Shown: positions 45,959 through 55,854 of the stretch, piece after piece | Position numbering within the stretch: the first letter of the stretch is position 1 | Layout: each line of letters begins with the position of its first letter | Assembly (NCBI RefSeq): GCF_030272615.1 | Contig: NC_081407.1 | Coordinates: forward strand, 154,951,548 to 155,015,547 | Direction: 5' to 3' | From: Cryptomeria japonica | Taxonomy: Eukaryota; Streptophyta; Pinopsida; Cupressales; Cupressaceae | DNA: 64,000 nucleotides | The notes under the pieces: generated by a model | Databases searched by the model: none | Told to the model about the DNA's origin: nothing | The model's input: the letters and a program-made list of their open reading frames with translations, nothing else | Program-made: the position numbers and the translations under genes

Positions 45959-46991
45959 CCTTTACGCATGTTGTTTAAGTCTATATTCATTCTTAGGGTT
46001 AACATTTAGCCAATAATATTAACTATTAAGGACTTAACCTTGAATTGCATTATCTTAGTTGGTTTCTTTTTTGCAAGCAATTATGCCATAAGTTACTATT
46101 CTTATTGAACCACAATGGCATTTCCATTGAACAATGGAATGAGATTACACTCAGGTGTGTTTTACATCAAATATTGTTGGAAATTTAATAACTTCTGGGA
46201 TTGAATATCATATTTAAAATATTGCAGACAACATAGTTATTCAGGACCTGCACAAGATTGCTGGTCATAAAAGCTCACATGATAAAGCTACAGATGATTG
46301 TACAAATTTAGGCAAGGTACTGAATATGTTTACATAACAATAGCATACAGAATATGGAGATGAACTTTATACTGCAGGGGTTGAATCACTTATTCTTTCC
46401 TATTAATAAGCTGTTTTTTTAACAGTTTGTATTGTAGAACTTTAAAGTTGTTTATTAACATAGGAATTACAAATTGCTGCTGATGATAGGTTGAACATGA
46501 CTGCTGGAAATTGCTACAGAAGTCACAGGGAAGTCCATAATTTAATCCAGCTCCCCATTGCTGCTGTATAATTTGCAAAAATCAAATTCAACCTTAATCC
46601 ACATTTTTCAAATCTTTAACAAAAAAATTGAGCTTTCCTGAGAGGAATTTTAATAACAGACATGGTTCAGCTGTGACTACATTTTGCTTGATGGTCTCTC
46701 ATTTAGAGCTTTACAACCCTCCTGTTAGCTAGGGTTTGATATAGTTTATTAAATTATTGGAAACATCCTTTCATAACAGTTGACATACTCCATCTTTATG
46801 CATGTATGAATTTCTATGTCATTGGGAGCTGATTTTTAGTAAAAAAAAAGTCCTCTAATAATTCTGAAAGAGTATCACAACTTGCTGTTTGGTTTAAATC
46901 AGAAACAAACATCATGAAATTTTTTGATATAACAGGATTCTGAGAGTAATCAGTTTTGCAAGATTAAGTACATATAAATTTTTACTATTTA
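45959..46991. other. Intergenic AT-rich sequence, nothing recognised
   Basis: No ORF or repeat of note. It forms the left flank of unit J; the same locus continues at 57970. Confidence 0.5.
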
Positions 46992-47327
46992 TTACCTGTT
47001 GTGACCTTTTCACACATTGCCCCATTGCAAATGGGGAGCCCCTACTTTTTAGGCCCTCCTGGTCTTTTGGCTTGCGTTTTTGGGTCTTTTCATAGCAGTC
47101 TCGTTAGTCTCTCTACTTTGCAAGTGTTTGGGGGTCATATTGATTAAGTCTGCTTTTCGTTTGAGCAAATTTGGTTTAAGTCTAGGACTCGTTTCGTCAA
47201 TTTTAGGGGTTTTGCCTTTAGTCCTAGATTTTAGGGGTTTCTGTTAGGGTTTTCGAAAAACTAAACTTAGAACTGGAATCAGGACCCTTCAAGGAACCTC
47301 CCAGTAAAATTTGAGCGAATTCTGAGC

Positions 47328-47500
47328 ACTTACTATTTTTAGTAAGTTTCATTGCCTCCCAGATTGGTCTAATTTTGCCAAAAATCAAACTTACTATTTT
47401 TAGTAATTTCTATTTTTAGTAAGTTTCTATTTTTAGTAAGTGCTTTTTTGACCTATTTTGCCCAAACCTTGACATTTTGAAACACTTACTATTTGGGAAA
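47328..47500. repeat. Short palindromic repeats in U3 of unit J
   Basis: cttactatttttagtaag, itself a perfect 6-bp-armed palindrome, occurs in full or in part five or six times. Confidence 0.8.
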
Positions 47501-47838
47501 ATCTATTTTTGGCAAGATCTTCACAGGAAAACACTGAAAGCTGAATATCTCTGAAGACGCTGAAGACTGAACGTTCCTGAAGACCATTTCTAAACCCGGA
47601 AGAGTTAGAAGGCAGACAAGGTGGATCAAAAAAATGGTTAAGTTTGGAACTCCTATTCCAAAAGAGGAAAGCATGCAAAATCATCCAAGTCTGGAAATTC
47701 ACATCAATCCACCAATGTCACCCTGATCCGAAAATGGCTTGAAATTTGACTAAGTCTGAAAATTTGAAAGATCTTCCAAAATCCAGAATTTGCATTATGA
47801 TTCTTAGGGACCTGAAACCACTCTCAAACATCCTGACA

Positions 47839-47914
47839 ATATATATGAAATATAACTTAAAGTATAAGTGTCTTTTCCCTTTCTTATACTTAAATGTTAT
47901 ATTTCATATATATA
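47839..47914. repeat. 30-bp near-perfect hairpin within U3 of unit J
   Basis: Left arm 47839-47868 (tatatgaaatataacttaaa plus gtataag) and right arm 47883-47914 are reverse complements with only one or two differences, separated by 14 bases. It could be a folded RNA precursor or a relic of a miniature transposon. Confidence 0.75.
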
Positions 47915-47944
47915 CATGTCCTGAATTGGTAGAAAACATCCAAT

Positions 47945-48121
47945 TCCTCCTTCATAGCCAAAATCCGCCCAAGCACTCAGTAGGGCGCCAAAACAAAGGT
48001 CTCATGGAGGATTCACAAATTGATGAATTCCTCCTCCACAACAAAATTCCGCCCCAGGCCAAGGACAGGGGCCAAAATGGATGTCTCATGGAGGATTCAC
48101 AAATTGACAAAATTCCGCCCA
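47945..48121. repeat. Tandem repeats with gcgccaaa core, U3 of unit J (left part)
   Basis: Two copies of about 85 bases (ccgcccaagcact...; tctcatggaggattcacaaa). The array is interrupted by H and resumes at 55855. Confidence 0.75.
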
Positions 48122-48126
48122 ACACT

Positions 48127-48446
48127 TGTTGCCGGGAATAATCATTATGTTATGTTGTCATATTATGTTTATGTTGTCATCGGTAATAATGAGTTACGAC
48201 AGTCGGTTAGTTAGTCGTCCTGAAGGGCAGTTGGACGCGACGATTGGTCGCACTCCTTCGGGTATTATATATTGCATACCATTCCTTCTTAGTATCATCA
48301 TGATAGTGGTATTGGGGTGTACTGTTATGAGAACTTGATGTACATGGACTGTTGAATTAATACATAGACTGGTTATTTAATATATTTCCATTATGTTCTG
48401 TGCATTTACTTTCTGCATTTAATCGTTTACCTGTATGTGGCAAACA
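48127..48446 (+). repeat. 5' LTR of element H
   Basis: TGTTGCCGGGAATAATC to GTATGTGGCAAACA; 320 bp, with a small internal duplication of atgttgtcat-type sequence absent from the 3' LTR. A TATA-like tattatatattgc lies at about 48264. Confidence 0.96.
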
Positions 48447-48448
48447 TT

Positions 48449-48466
48449 TGGCGCCGTTGCCAGGGA
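48449..48466 (+). other. Primer-binding site of element H (tRNA-Asp type)
   Basis: TGGCGCCGTTGCCAGGGA, 2 bases after the LTR. It is complementary to the 3' end of plant tRNA-Asp apart from one mismatch. This primer is typical of Athila/Tat-type Ty3/gypsy elements. Confidence 0.88.
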
Positions 48467-48731
48467 CATACTCGGGAAAGGAAGGAGCGGATGGCGTACA
48501 GACACGATGGGCCTACCCGTCGGTGAGATTAACCTAGAGGCCGACGACGCGCAAACGAAACAATCGTCGTGGGACGTAGAGCGTGATGGCAAGAGGCGAG
48601 GGGGAAATTGAACCCTGTGATAATCTCGGAACATTGTTGATATAAATTGTGGCCGAAAGGCAAAATAATTAAAAAAAAAGAAGTTTTTTTTTGCGTACAT
48701 GGTGTGTGCTTGCTATGTACGGAAGTGATTT

Positions 48732-49802
48732 ATGCCAAATATACTAAATGAGAATAAAAATAAAAAGATACAAAGTGACGAATGGGAAGTGGCACAAAGA
48801 GCATTGAATCTCAGACAACAAATAGAACGAAGGCGTAGGCTAAGGCAGCTTGTCGAGGGACGACTGACAAAGGGGTTGCTCGAAGGGAACCCAGGAGGTG
48901 TCACAGAGGTTGCGGAGGCAGAGATAGACGAAGAGAATTACACTCTCTATACTGTCGTAGGGTTGCCCGAAGGGAACCTAGGAGTCACAGAGGGTGCCGA
49001 AGGAGAACTCTACAGTTCGCCAGAATACCACCGTAGGGTAAGAAGTCGCGAAGAGTTGGTGGAACAAACAAGGCGAAGTCTAAACCTGATTGACGCTACC
49101 AGAGACCTACTAAAGAACTTGTCCATTTCGGAGGACAACCAGAGGGAGACGACCAAAGGTGATGGTACGACTGATGGTGCCGAGGGAGCACAAGGGTACC
49201 GTACGGGAGGCAATTTGTTCGGTTCGGGGTCAACAACCTTCTTCGGAGGACCCACGAGTGGAGGGTCAGGTGCAGGAGGCTGAGGCAGAGGATCACTAGG
49301 TACAAGCACACAAGGCACCAGAGGAGCGAGACCCAGCGGTGGGATGGCAAGTAAGCAGAAGTTGCCGAAGTTCAACGGCGACGAGAAGGAAGATCCCGTC
49401 CGCCATTGCCGCACTTGCGAAACCATATGGTCAGCGAACGGTGTTACCGACCAGGACGAATGGGTAACACAATTTCCAGCAACCTTAAGGGGAGTGGGCA
49501 TCGACTGGTACTCAGATATGGATAAGGCCAAAGTCGGCACATGGCCCGACCTGAAGGAGGAGTTCGGGATAGAGTTGCGCCTCCTTAGAGACGATAATGA
49601 AATAGTAGCCGAAATCTATGACACAAAGCAGAACAAGAACGAGACTGTCCGAGCCTATAGTCGGCAGCTCAAGGAACTGTTGGGGAAAATGGAGTCAACC
49701 AGCGGATGGGTTGAAATAGAGATGGTTCGTGGCGGGACTGAAACACTCCATCTAGAAGAAGATGAAAATTGTTCCACCAACCTCGTACGAAGATGCATAT
49801 AA
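48732..49802 (+). CDS. Gag of element H (N-terminal and core)
   Basis: One frame from MPNILNENKNKKIQSDEW (48732) runs through an Arg/Glu-rich helical N-terminus and a Gly/Thr-rich linker. A single TGA (49281) interrupts it, and it continues in the same frame with KQKLPKFNGDEKEDPVRH, the Gag core (WVTQFPATLRGVGIDWYSDM; FGIELRLLRDDNEIVAEIYD; KNETVRAYSRQLKELLGKME). Near 49762 the coding shifts to the +1 frame. Gag forms particles in the cytoplasm. The TGA and the shift may be mutations or expression signals; mutation is simpler. Well preserved compared with other elements here. Confidence 0.88.
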
Positions 49803-50703
49803 TAGAGCGATGGATCTCAAGAGCGAGACCAAGACATCCAAGAAGAAAAAGAAGAAGGATAGCTCGTCCGAAGATGATGACTCTTCCGAGGGAAGCAACA
49901 GTGATGGCGGGTCCGGCAAAAAGGTGCAAGCCCTGCAGAAGGACATGCTGAGGATGATGAAAGAGTTGAAGGTTATGAAGGGAGGTCCGAGCAAGACCGA
50001 CGAAGGGGAGCTTTGGTGCATGGAATGTAAGACGGACGGCCACATGAAAGGCTCCTGCCAAAAGAAGGCCTATTGTGATATATGCCAGTTGATGGGGCAT
50101 CCCACCAGGGAATGCCCCTACAACATGAAAACACGAAACCAACAAGTATTGCTTACGCAAGAACAACCAACTATGTCAGGCGGTACTGACAGCTCCCAGG
50201 CGAACAACAATGCAACATCGGGAGGCTACCGAGATAACCGATGGGGAGGACGAAACAACAATAACAATACAAGGAGCCGGATCCAATATGACTCCAAAGG
50301 CCGACCGATGGTACAATGCAGAGCGTGCAACCAGTGGGGGCACTTAGCCCGAGATTGCCCGAAGGGACAGGCCACACAATATTTGTGCAAATGGTGTGGA
50401 CTGGGAGACCACGAAGACGCCACTTGCCCGAAGTCCGGCGTCAACTTGCTCAATATTGAGGAAACCAAAGAAGAGGAAGTGCTGGCCGTAACCCGCGACC
50501 AAGCCAGACACGCAATGTGCCCAAACCCAGAGACGGAGAAGCGAAGGGTATGGGAAGCATGGGAAGAAATTGAGAAAGAGATACGAGAAAGGGCGAAGGT
50601 GAAGGGTATGGCGGGTACTTCCAGCCGACCGGAGGCGGAGGAGGCTATACTAAATCAAATTTTAAAACTGGAGGTGCCTGTGAAGGTACACGACCTCCTC
50701 TAG
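49762..50703 (+). CDS. Gag C-terminus of element H with four CCHC zinc knuckles
   Basis: This frame continues Gag after the shift, through a Lys/Ser/Asp-rich linker and a short helical stretch into four knuckles of the C-x2-C-x4-H-x4-C type: CMECKTDGHMKGSC, CDICQLMGHPTREC, CRACNQWGHLARDC and CKWCGLGDHEDATC (about 50020-50428). Between the second and third is a Gly/Asn/Arg-rich stretch. One or two knuckles are usual in plant Gags, so four is notable. A helical region follows (EKRRVWEAWEEIEKEIRERA) and the frame ends at TAG 50701, immediately before the protease frame, which is in phase. Confidence 0.9.
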   Translation: MKIVPPTSYEDAYNRAMDLKSETKTSKKKKKKDSSSEDDDSSEGSNSDGGSGKKVQALQKDMLRMMKELKVMKGGPSKTDEGELWCMECKTDGHMKGSCQKKAYCDICQLMGHPTRECPYNMKTRNQQVLLTQEQPTMSGGTDSSQANNNATSGGYRDNRWGGRNNNNNTRSRIQYDSKGRPMVQCRACNQWGHLARDCPKGQATQYLCKWCGLGDHEDATCPKSGVNLLNIEETKEEEVLAVTRDQARHAMCPNPETEKRRVWEAWEEIEKEIRERAKVKGMAGTSSRPEAEEAILNQILKLEVPVKVHDLL

Positions 50704-50706
50704 ACG

Positions 50707-51906
50707 ATGCCTCAATTACGAATGACGTTGCTGAATAATCTCTCCCAACCATGCACCAATACCAACCATCGCACAGATGTTCCTGGGGGCTTTGCAATAG
50801 ACCCCATGCTGTTGGCAGTTAACACTGGAAGGAACCCGACCATTGTGGAGATGGGTATCCTTGGCACCATTCTAACCGATACCATCGTCGATGGTGGATC
50901 GGGAGTGAATGTTCTTCCAGAAGAAACCTGGCGGAAGCTGGGGAAACCGACGCTGTGGCCATCTACATTCAATCTGCTGGGAGCAGATCAACATGGAATC
51001 AAACCCATCGGGACACTAATGGGCCAACAAGTTACCATCGGGACGCAATCCTTCATACTGGACTTCGTGGTAATCCCACTAAAGAAAAAAGGGTATGATG
51101 CGATCTTAGGGAGAGGGTGGCTGGTGGCAGCCAAGGCCACCCACAACTGGAAGAAGAACACTCTGTCTATGGAGAATGGAGGAAGGAAGTTTATCATAGA
51201 CCTTGGGACGCGGTTGGTTAGTGAAGAACTGGCATCATCTTCGGAAACAGAGGGTGAAGGAGAAGGCGACCTGAGGGACGAAGGACAAGGCTGTAGGGAG
51301 CCCAACGACGAAGGGATTCTCAAACTAGGGGAGTGCTCTGAGGATGAGACGAGGTCATTGAATGGGCTCTTCCATTGGCAGATGGAGTATTACGAAATGT
51401 TCCAAAGCTACAGGCTCGAAGTAGAGGAACCAGAGCAAGCAACAGAGGAGGTGTACCTTCTGGAATACAGAGAATATTGGAAGGGAGACGCCCCAAACCT
51501 CGGTGACGTAGATAATCCCAAGATCATTTGTATCAGCAACGATTGGAACCCTGAGTGGAAGGCTGCAGCCTTCAAAATCTTTATTCTTCTTTTTCTTCTT
51601 ATGTACGGGAAGGAGACCGTGGTCCCTATAGAATTTGTGGTTCCAGGTCTTCGGATGGCCATTGAAAATAGACTTGCCACCAACGGGTCCAAATTGAAAC
51701 CCTACCACGAGAAGTGCGTAGGGGACCCGAGAGGCCGGAAGGACACCCGAGAGTCCGGAGGGGAATCCGATAGGATGGAAAGGGACCTGAGAGGCCGGGC
51801 AGGCGACTCGAGAGGCACGGGACCAAAGTGGGAGACTCTCGGGCGAGGCAAACCGAGAAAGGGCGATCCCAGAGGCACGAAACCCGAGACGAATCTGGAC
51901 ACTTAG
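50707..51906 (+). CDS. Protease of element H fused to an integrase C-terminal fragment
   Basis: A 399-codon frame. Residues about 55-155 are the aspartic protease: DTIVDGGSGVNVLPEETW with D-G-G in place of D-S-G (seen in related plant gypsy elements), and VVIPLKKKGYDAILGRGWLV. The linker ahead of RT follows (PKIICISNDWNPEWKAAAFK). Then, with no RT, the frame jumps near 51585 to MYGKETVVPIEFVVPGLRMA, which belongs near the C-terminus of integrase, and shortly NGSKLKPYHEK, the end of integrase; a further piece between these is also missing. The last 80 residues are Gly/Arg/Asp-rich repeats (about RGxxDxRE), a low-complexity tail. The frame is intact across the deletion. Confidence 0.9.
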   Translation: MPQLRMTLLNNLSQPCTNTNHRTDVPGGFAIDPMLLAVNTGRNPTIVEMGILGTILTDTIVDGGSGVNVLPEETWRKLGKPTLWPSTFNLLGADQHGIKPIGTLMGQQVTIGTQSFILDFVVIPLKKKGYDAILGRGWLVAAKATHNWKKNTLSMENGGRKFIIDLGTRLVSEELASSSETEGEGEGDLRDEGQGCREPNDEGILKLGECSEDETRSLNGLFHWQMEYYEMFQSYRLEVEEPEQATEEVYLLEYREYWKGDAPNLGDVDNPKIICISNDWNPEWKAAAFKIFILLFLLMYGKETVVPIEFVVPGLRMAIENRLATNGSKLKPYHEKCVGDPRGRKDTRESGGESDRMERDLRGRAGDSRGTGPKWETLGRGKPRKGDPRGTKPETNLDT

Positions 51907-52006
51907 GAAAAAAAAAATCCGTATGATCCATATAGCAAAAAAAAAAAAACTAGGATGGAACCACCGAGGTGGGAACACCGTGCGGTGGGAACACCGTGCG
52001 GTGGGA

Positions 52007-52238
52007 CCACCGGCGGTGGCTACCACTGCCGCAAACATAAACACAGCCCCGCACAAACACGCAACCCCTGCACAAACGCACTCCGCCCAACAACGCAACA
52101 CCCACGCAAGCACAGGGCAGGCACCACCGTGCGGTGGCTACCACCGCCGCAAACATAAACACAGCCCCACACAAACACGCAACCCCTGCACAAACGCACT
52201 CCGCCCAACAACGCAACGCCCACGCAAGCACAGGGCAA
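52007..52238. repeat. 117-bp tandem duplication in element H
   Basis: Two nearly identical GC-rich copies start at 52007 and 52124 (ccaccg-gcggtggctacca ... cacgcaagcacagggca). Just upstream cgtgcggtgggaac occurs in short tandem copies. Minus-strand frames across it are shadows. Confidence 0.93.
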
Positions 52239-52429
52239 GCACACGCAAGGCATACACAGCCATACACAGCCATCCAGGAGGTAGTTAAGCGTTCGACGTG
52301 CAGGAGGAGGCCCATACGGTGTGTATGTGTTGTGCGTATTGCACACACACCCCGTCAGTTGACAAGGGACCCCCCCTAAATTTTGTCTGCTTGTGCGGGA
52401 GAAATAAGACCAAGTCTTGTGAAATTCGC

Positions 52430-52860
52430 CAGTAATGGGTAGTTTGCAAAGTTTTTTTTTAAGGGTTGGCAAAAGGCCTAAAAGGTCCGAAATTGGCAAA
52501 ACACCTAAAAGGTCCGAAATTGGCAAAATGCCTCAAAGGGCCGAAATTTGGACGTTTAAGTGAAAATGTGAGAAAAAGTGAAAGTTGGCAAAATGCCTCA
52601 AAGGGCCGAAATTCGGACATTTAAGTGAAAATGTGAAAAAGTGAAAGTTGGCAAAACACTCCAAAATCCCGAAATTCACCATTAAGGGGTGAAAATGTCA
52701 AAGTTTTTAAAGTTTGCAGAAGTGCCCAAAATCCTGAAATTCACCATTAAGGGGTGAAAATGTCAAAGTTTTTAAAACTTTTCGAACGCCCCTCTTGCCT
52801 GAAATTGCCAGGAACAACTAAATTCGCGGAAGGAGTAAAAGCGTTAAAACTTGGGGAAAT
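52430..52860 (+). repeat. Tandem repeats in U3 of unit I
   Basis: Units with ttggcaaaatgcctcaaagg followed by gccgaaattcgg and tgaaaatgtg recur about eight times with variation. They resemble, in opposite orientation, the U3 repeats of unit G. Confidence 0.85.
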
Positions 52861-53500
52861 TTTCAAATGGCCCTCCAGGCGTTAAATTTTAATATTTGTT
52901 AAATTAAATTAATTAATTTTTCAAATTGATTTATTGAAATGAAATTGATCGTTCACAGGTCGCAGGACGTAATTGGAGAACCAGGAGAAAGACCTGAAAC
53001 ACAAATCGAAGAAGGATCCAATCAAGGCCAGGCGTTGAAGACTAGAAAAGAAAAAAGATGTGGGAACGCGCTGCAGGAGCGCGAGAGCAACCAAACATTG
53101 GGAACTGTGCCGTTGAACAAAGATGAAGTCCACCACCGGGACCAAAGACGAAAGAACACTCTGAATGCTGCAAGTTTATGCCTTCTCGAAGAAAAAGCAC
53201 ACAGGTGGATTTAATTCTAGGAATTCAATTTCTAAAAAGCTGAAATTGTTTTATTGTAAAACTACTTGTAGGTCCCACTCAGATATTTTGAAAGAAAGGG
53301 GAAACAAGTTAGTTGTGGATAGTTATGTCCAACTATCGAATAGACTCAAATTGAAGCCAAATAGTGGCAGGTAGTTGAAATTGTGGTTGAATGGATGAGT
53401 GAGAATTTAATGGGCATGGGTTAGGGCTGCTAGTTTCTAGAAGGCAGATCAGGACCCTTGGATGCAGTTAATCCTAGCCTTTGGTTCGTATTGTAAAATC

Positions 53501-53510
53501 TATAAAAGGC
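53501..53510 (+). promoter_or_regulatory. TATA box of LTR unit I
   Basis: tataaaaggc, about 830 bases from the unit's end, the same position as in G. Confidence 0.65.
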
Positions 53511-54338
53511 AGAGGCCTTTCTTTTGTAAAGGGTTAGATAGTTAGAGATTTTTGTTAAATAGTTAGACTCTGGTGAGAGAGTTAGATTTTAGAGTTAGAA
53601 TGGGTTAGATTTTAAGCAGTAGCATAGAGATGCTGCAGAAATTGTTGTAATAGGCAGCTGAAATCAATATATAGACATTGATTTGGTGTTTATTGTCTTG
53701 TTTTCATCTTGTTTGCATGGTTTCTCTCAACATTTTAGATAGATCTTTCTATTTTGGGTGTGCAGGTATTTGATAGATTCAGGCTCATACCATTGAGGAT
53801 ATACTGATTGTGTATCCTTTTGTATGGTTAACCTGAGCCTTTAATTGTGCTTAGTTCAATTGCAGGTGTCCGTCTGAGCTGCGCCAAAATTGGGTGCTTA
53901 TTCGTGCGTCTCCAGTCTGAAAATCTTCCAAGTCCCTTTGAAGATTGCACTGTTCTTGCGAGGTTATGAGCTATTTTGGCCAAGCAGGAATTGGTTATGT
54001 TGAATCCGTCTACCCACATACCCGTGTTGTTAGTTTTAGATCTCCTGACCCTTTCCTTTTGCTCTTTATTACATAATTCGAGAATCACAGCAGACCAGCT
54101 TGTTGCAAACCATAAGTCCCCTTGTGTTTCCAGCAAAAACACATCAAACCACTGAGTAATCCCGCAGTCAAGACTTGACAAATGAAACCTTGAGGTTGTC
54201 CCCTTTGATCAAACGTAAGAAATAGCATTAGGGATTTCCTTATCTCAAGAGAGGATAGGATACTCAGCGAGTACATTCTATTCTGCGTTGGCCGGATGAA
54301 GTCGCAAGTTTAGCGATTTTAGACACGTCAACAGTATG

Positions 54339-55548
54339 GTAGACGGTTGGTCGTGTATTCCGTATGGGGTGATCTGTACGGTGGAGGGGTGCTGACCGCA
54401 CGGGAAGGTGGTTGTACGATTGGAGGTGTCAGTGCTGTTGTTGACCGTACGGGGAGGTTGTATGGCAGGGGTGCCATCGAGGACATTACAGTGGAAAAAA
54501 AACCAAAAAAAAACTACGACGACCAGATTGAAAAATCATTCGATGACATCTGGAGCCAGGACGCTGAAAATATTAGAGTGGAGAAGAAGGGTTTTGACAT
54601 CTTAAAATATCATAGAAATGATGCGCGCCATGGACTTTCAGGTGGTTCTAAGGGTTGTAAATTGGTGTTGGTGGCATTGACCTCGGACCCCGCAAGGGGT
54701 GCTGCCCCTCGACCCTGCTGGGGTGTTGCCCCAGACCCCCAGTTTATTTTTGAGCTACAATACACTTTTTGGAGTTGGGCGAAGGGCATCCGAGAAGTCA
54801 TGGTAAGTGTTGGGGTTGTTCCGTATTGTGAGAAAGAAGCCTGAAGCTAAGCATTGGCGGGGAAGCCATAAGCCGTAGAGGGAGACGGATTTGGAGGTTG
54901 CAAACAAGCAGAGTTTGAAGGAAGGCATTGCAAGAACGCGAAGTTGTACGACACCAGAGGGTTATTCAGTTCAGTTATTAGCCTTTGGGAAGTGTGATGG
55001 AGGATTTGAGGTGTCTCCTAGCCTTTGTGCCAGAAGGTTGTGGCCACTTCCAAGCATGCATGGTACGCTTTGAGGCACTCGGAGTATGTCTCAACTGGAC
55101 GTGAGGTTGCCTTGGTGGATGCACAAATGGCTTGGGAGGAGTTGACCACAGGCTGGAGGCAGTAGTAGCGTGAGACTTAGCTCAGCGTACCCAGGAGTTG
55201 GATGCCGAGAGGGTAGTGCGGGTGGCTATCGAGGACAAATTGGCTAGGGAGACAGTATCATTTGAGTAGCAGTTGGTGGAGGATGAGATTGAAAAGCGTG
55301 TTTTGAAGACAAGTTTGGTTTAGGCATAGGAGGACTGTGATGTCAAAGGAAGCACTAATGGTGAAATCCGCACTTGAGCATCGGATGGTAGTAGAAAAGG
55401 GTTTTCAGGCGAGGATGCAACAGGTGTATGAGTCCCAGGCTCGACTAGCGATAGCAGTTTCTCTAGTTCTCTACCTTGGTTTTGTTTAATGTCATCTCTA
55501 TTTTGTATTAAGTCGTCTGGAGACGACTTCTTTTCTTGGGGGGGATGA
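54339..55548 (+). pseudogene. 3' internal region of element H, decayed ORF
   Basis: After unit I the H internal sequence resumes with GC-rich short repeats (gtacggtgga; ccgcacggga) to about 54490. A broken plus-strand frame from about 55080 to 55490 (VALVDAQMAWEELTTGW; ALEHRMVVEKGFQARMQQVY) would form a helical protein. I do not recognise it; many Tat/Athila-type elements have an extra ORF here. A CCCC/GGGG-rich stretch at about 54690-54745 resembles the minisatellite at 60.8 kb. Confidence 0.5.
55510..55548 (+). other. Palindrome and polypurine tract before 3' LTR of H
   Basis: AAGTCGTCT-GG-AGACGACTT (55511-55530) is a perfect 9-bp-armed hairpin. It is followed shortly by ttgggggggatga, a polypurine tract abutting the LTR start at 55549. 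Confidence 0.8.
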
Positions 55549-55849
55549 TGTTGCCGGGAATAATCATTATGTTATGTTGTCGTCGGTAATAATGAGTTAC
55601 AACAGTCAGTTAGTTAGTCGTCCCAAAGGGCAGTTGGACGCGACGGTTGGTCGCACCCCTTCGGGTATTATATATTGCATACCATTCCTTCTTAGTATTA
55701 TCATTATAGTGGTATTGGGGTGTACTGTTATGAGCACTTGATGTACATGGACTGTTGAATTAATACAGAGACTGGTTATTTAATATATTTCCATTATGTT
55801 CTGTGCATTTACTTTCTGCATTTAATCGTTTACCCGTATGTGGCAAACA
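55549..55849 (+). repeat. 3' LTR of element H
   Basis: TGTTGCCGGGAATAATC to GTATGTGGCAAACA, nearly identical to 48127-48446, followed by the TSD copy ACACT. Confidence 0.96.
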
Positions 55850-55854
55850 ACACT

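Larger units (their letters stand above)
52323..54338 (+). mobile_element. LTR unit I with TSD GTATG, nested in H
   Basis: A 2,006-bp unit starts TGTTGTGCGTATTG (52328) and ends AGACACGTCAACA (54333), with GTATG at 52323-52327 and 54334-54338. It has no PBS; a TATA box (tataaaaggc) lies at 53501. It is a solo LTR of the same family as G and J. The last 100 bases are nearly identical to the end of G (for example ctctcttgagataaggaaat in opposite orientation). U3 contains tandem repeats and a short open frame (52939-53214) that I do not recognise; it sits where G has its long ORF. Confidence 0.88.
48122..55854 (+). mobile_element. Ty3/gypsy LTR retrotransposon H with TSD ACACT, RT-less
   Basis: Short LTRs (48127-48446 and 55549-55849) are flanked by ACACT (48122-48126, 55850-55854). 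The plus strand carries a tRNA-Asp-type PBS, gag, four zinc knuckles, protease and a fragment of integrase; the RT, RNase H and integrase core are deleted. A polypurine tract precedes the 3' LTR. By my count about a dozen substitutions separate the LTRs over roughly 300 aligned bases, plus one 19-base indel, so the insertion is younger than F. Unit I is nested at 52328-54333. Confidence 0.95.

Noticed and set aside
49010-50166. Minus-strand ORFs opposite gag of H
   Set aside because: Antisense to an identified Gag with four zinc knuckles; proline- and leucine-rich by complementarity only.
51355-52526. Minus-strand ORFs of up to 252 codons opposite the H protease and the 117-bp duplication
   Set aside because: They are antisense shadows of a GC-rich coding region and of a tandem duplication, with no recognisable domain and repeated Cys/Val-rich segments.
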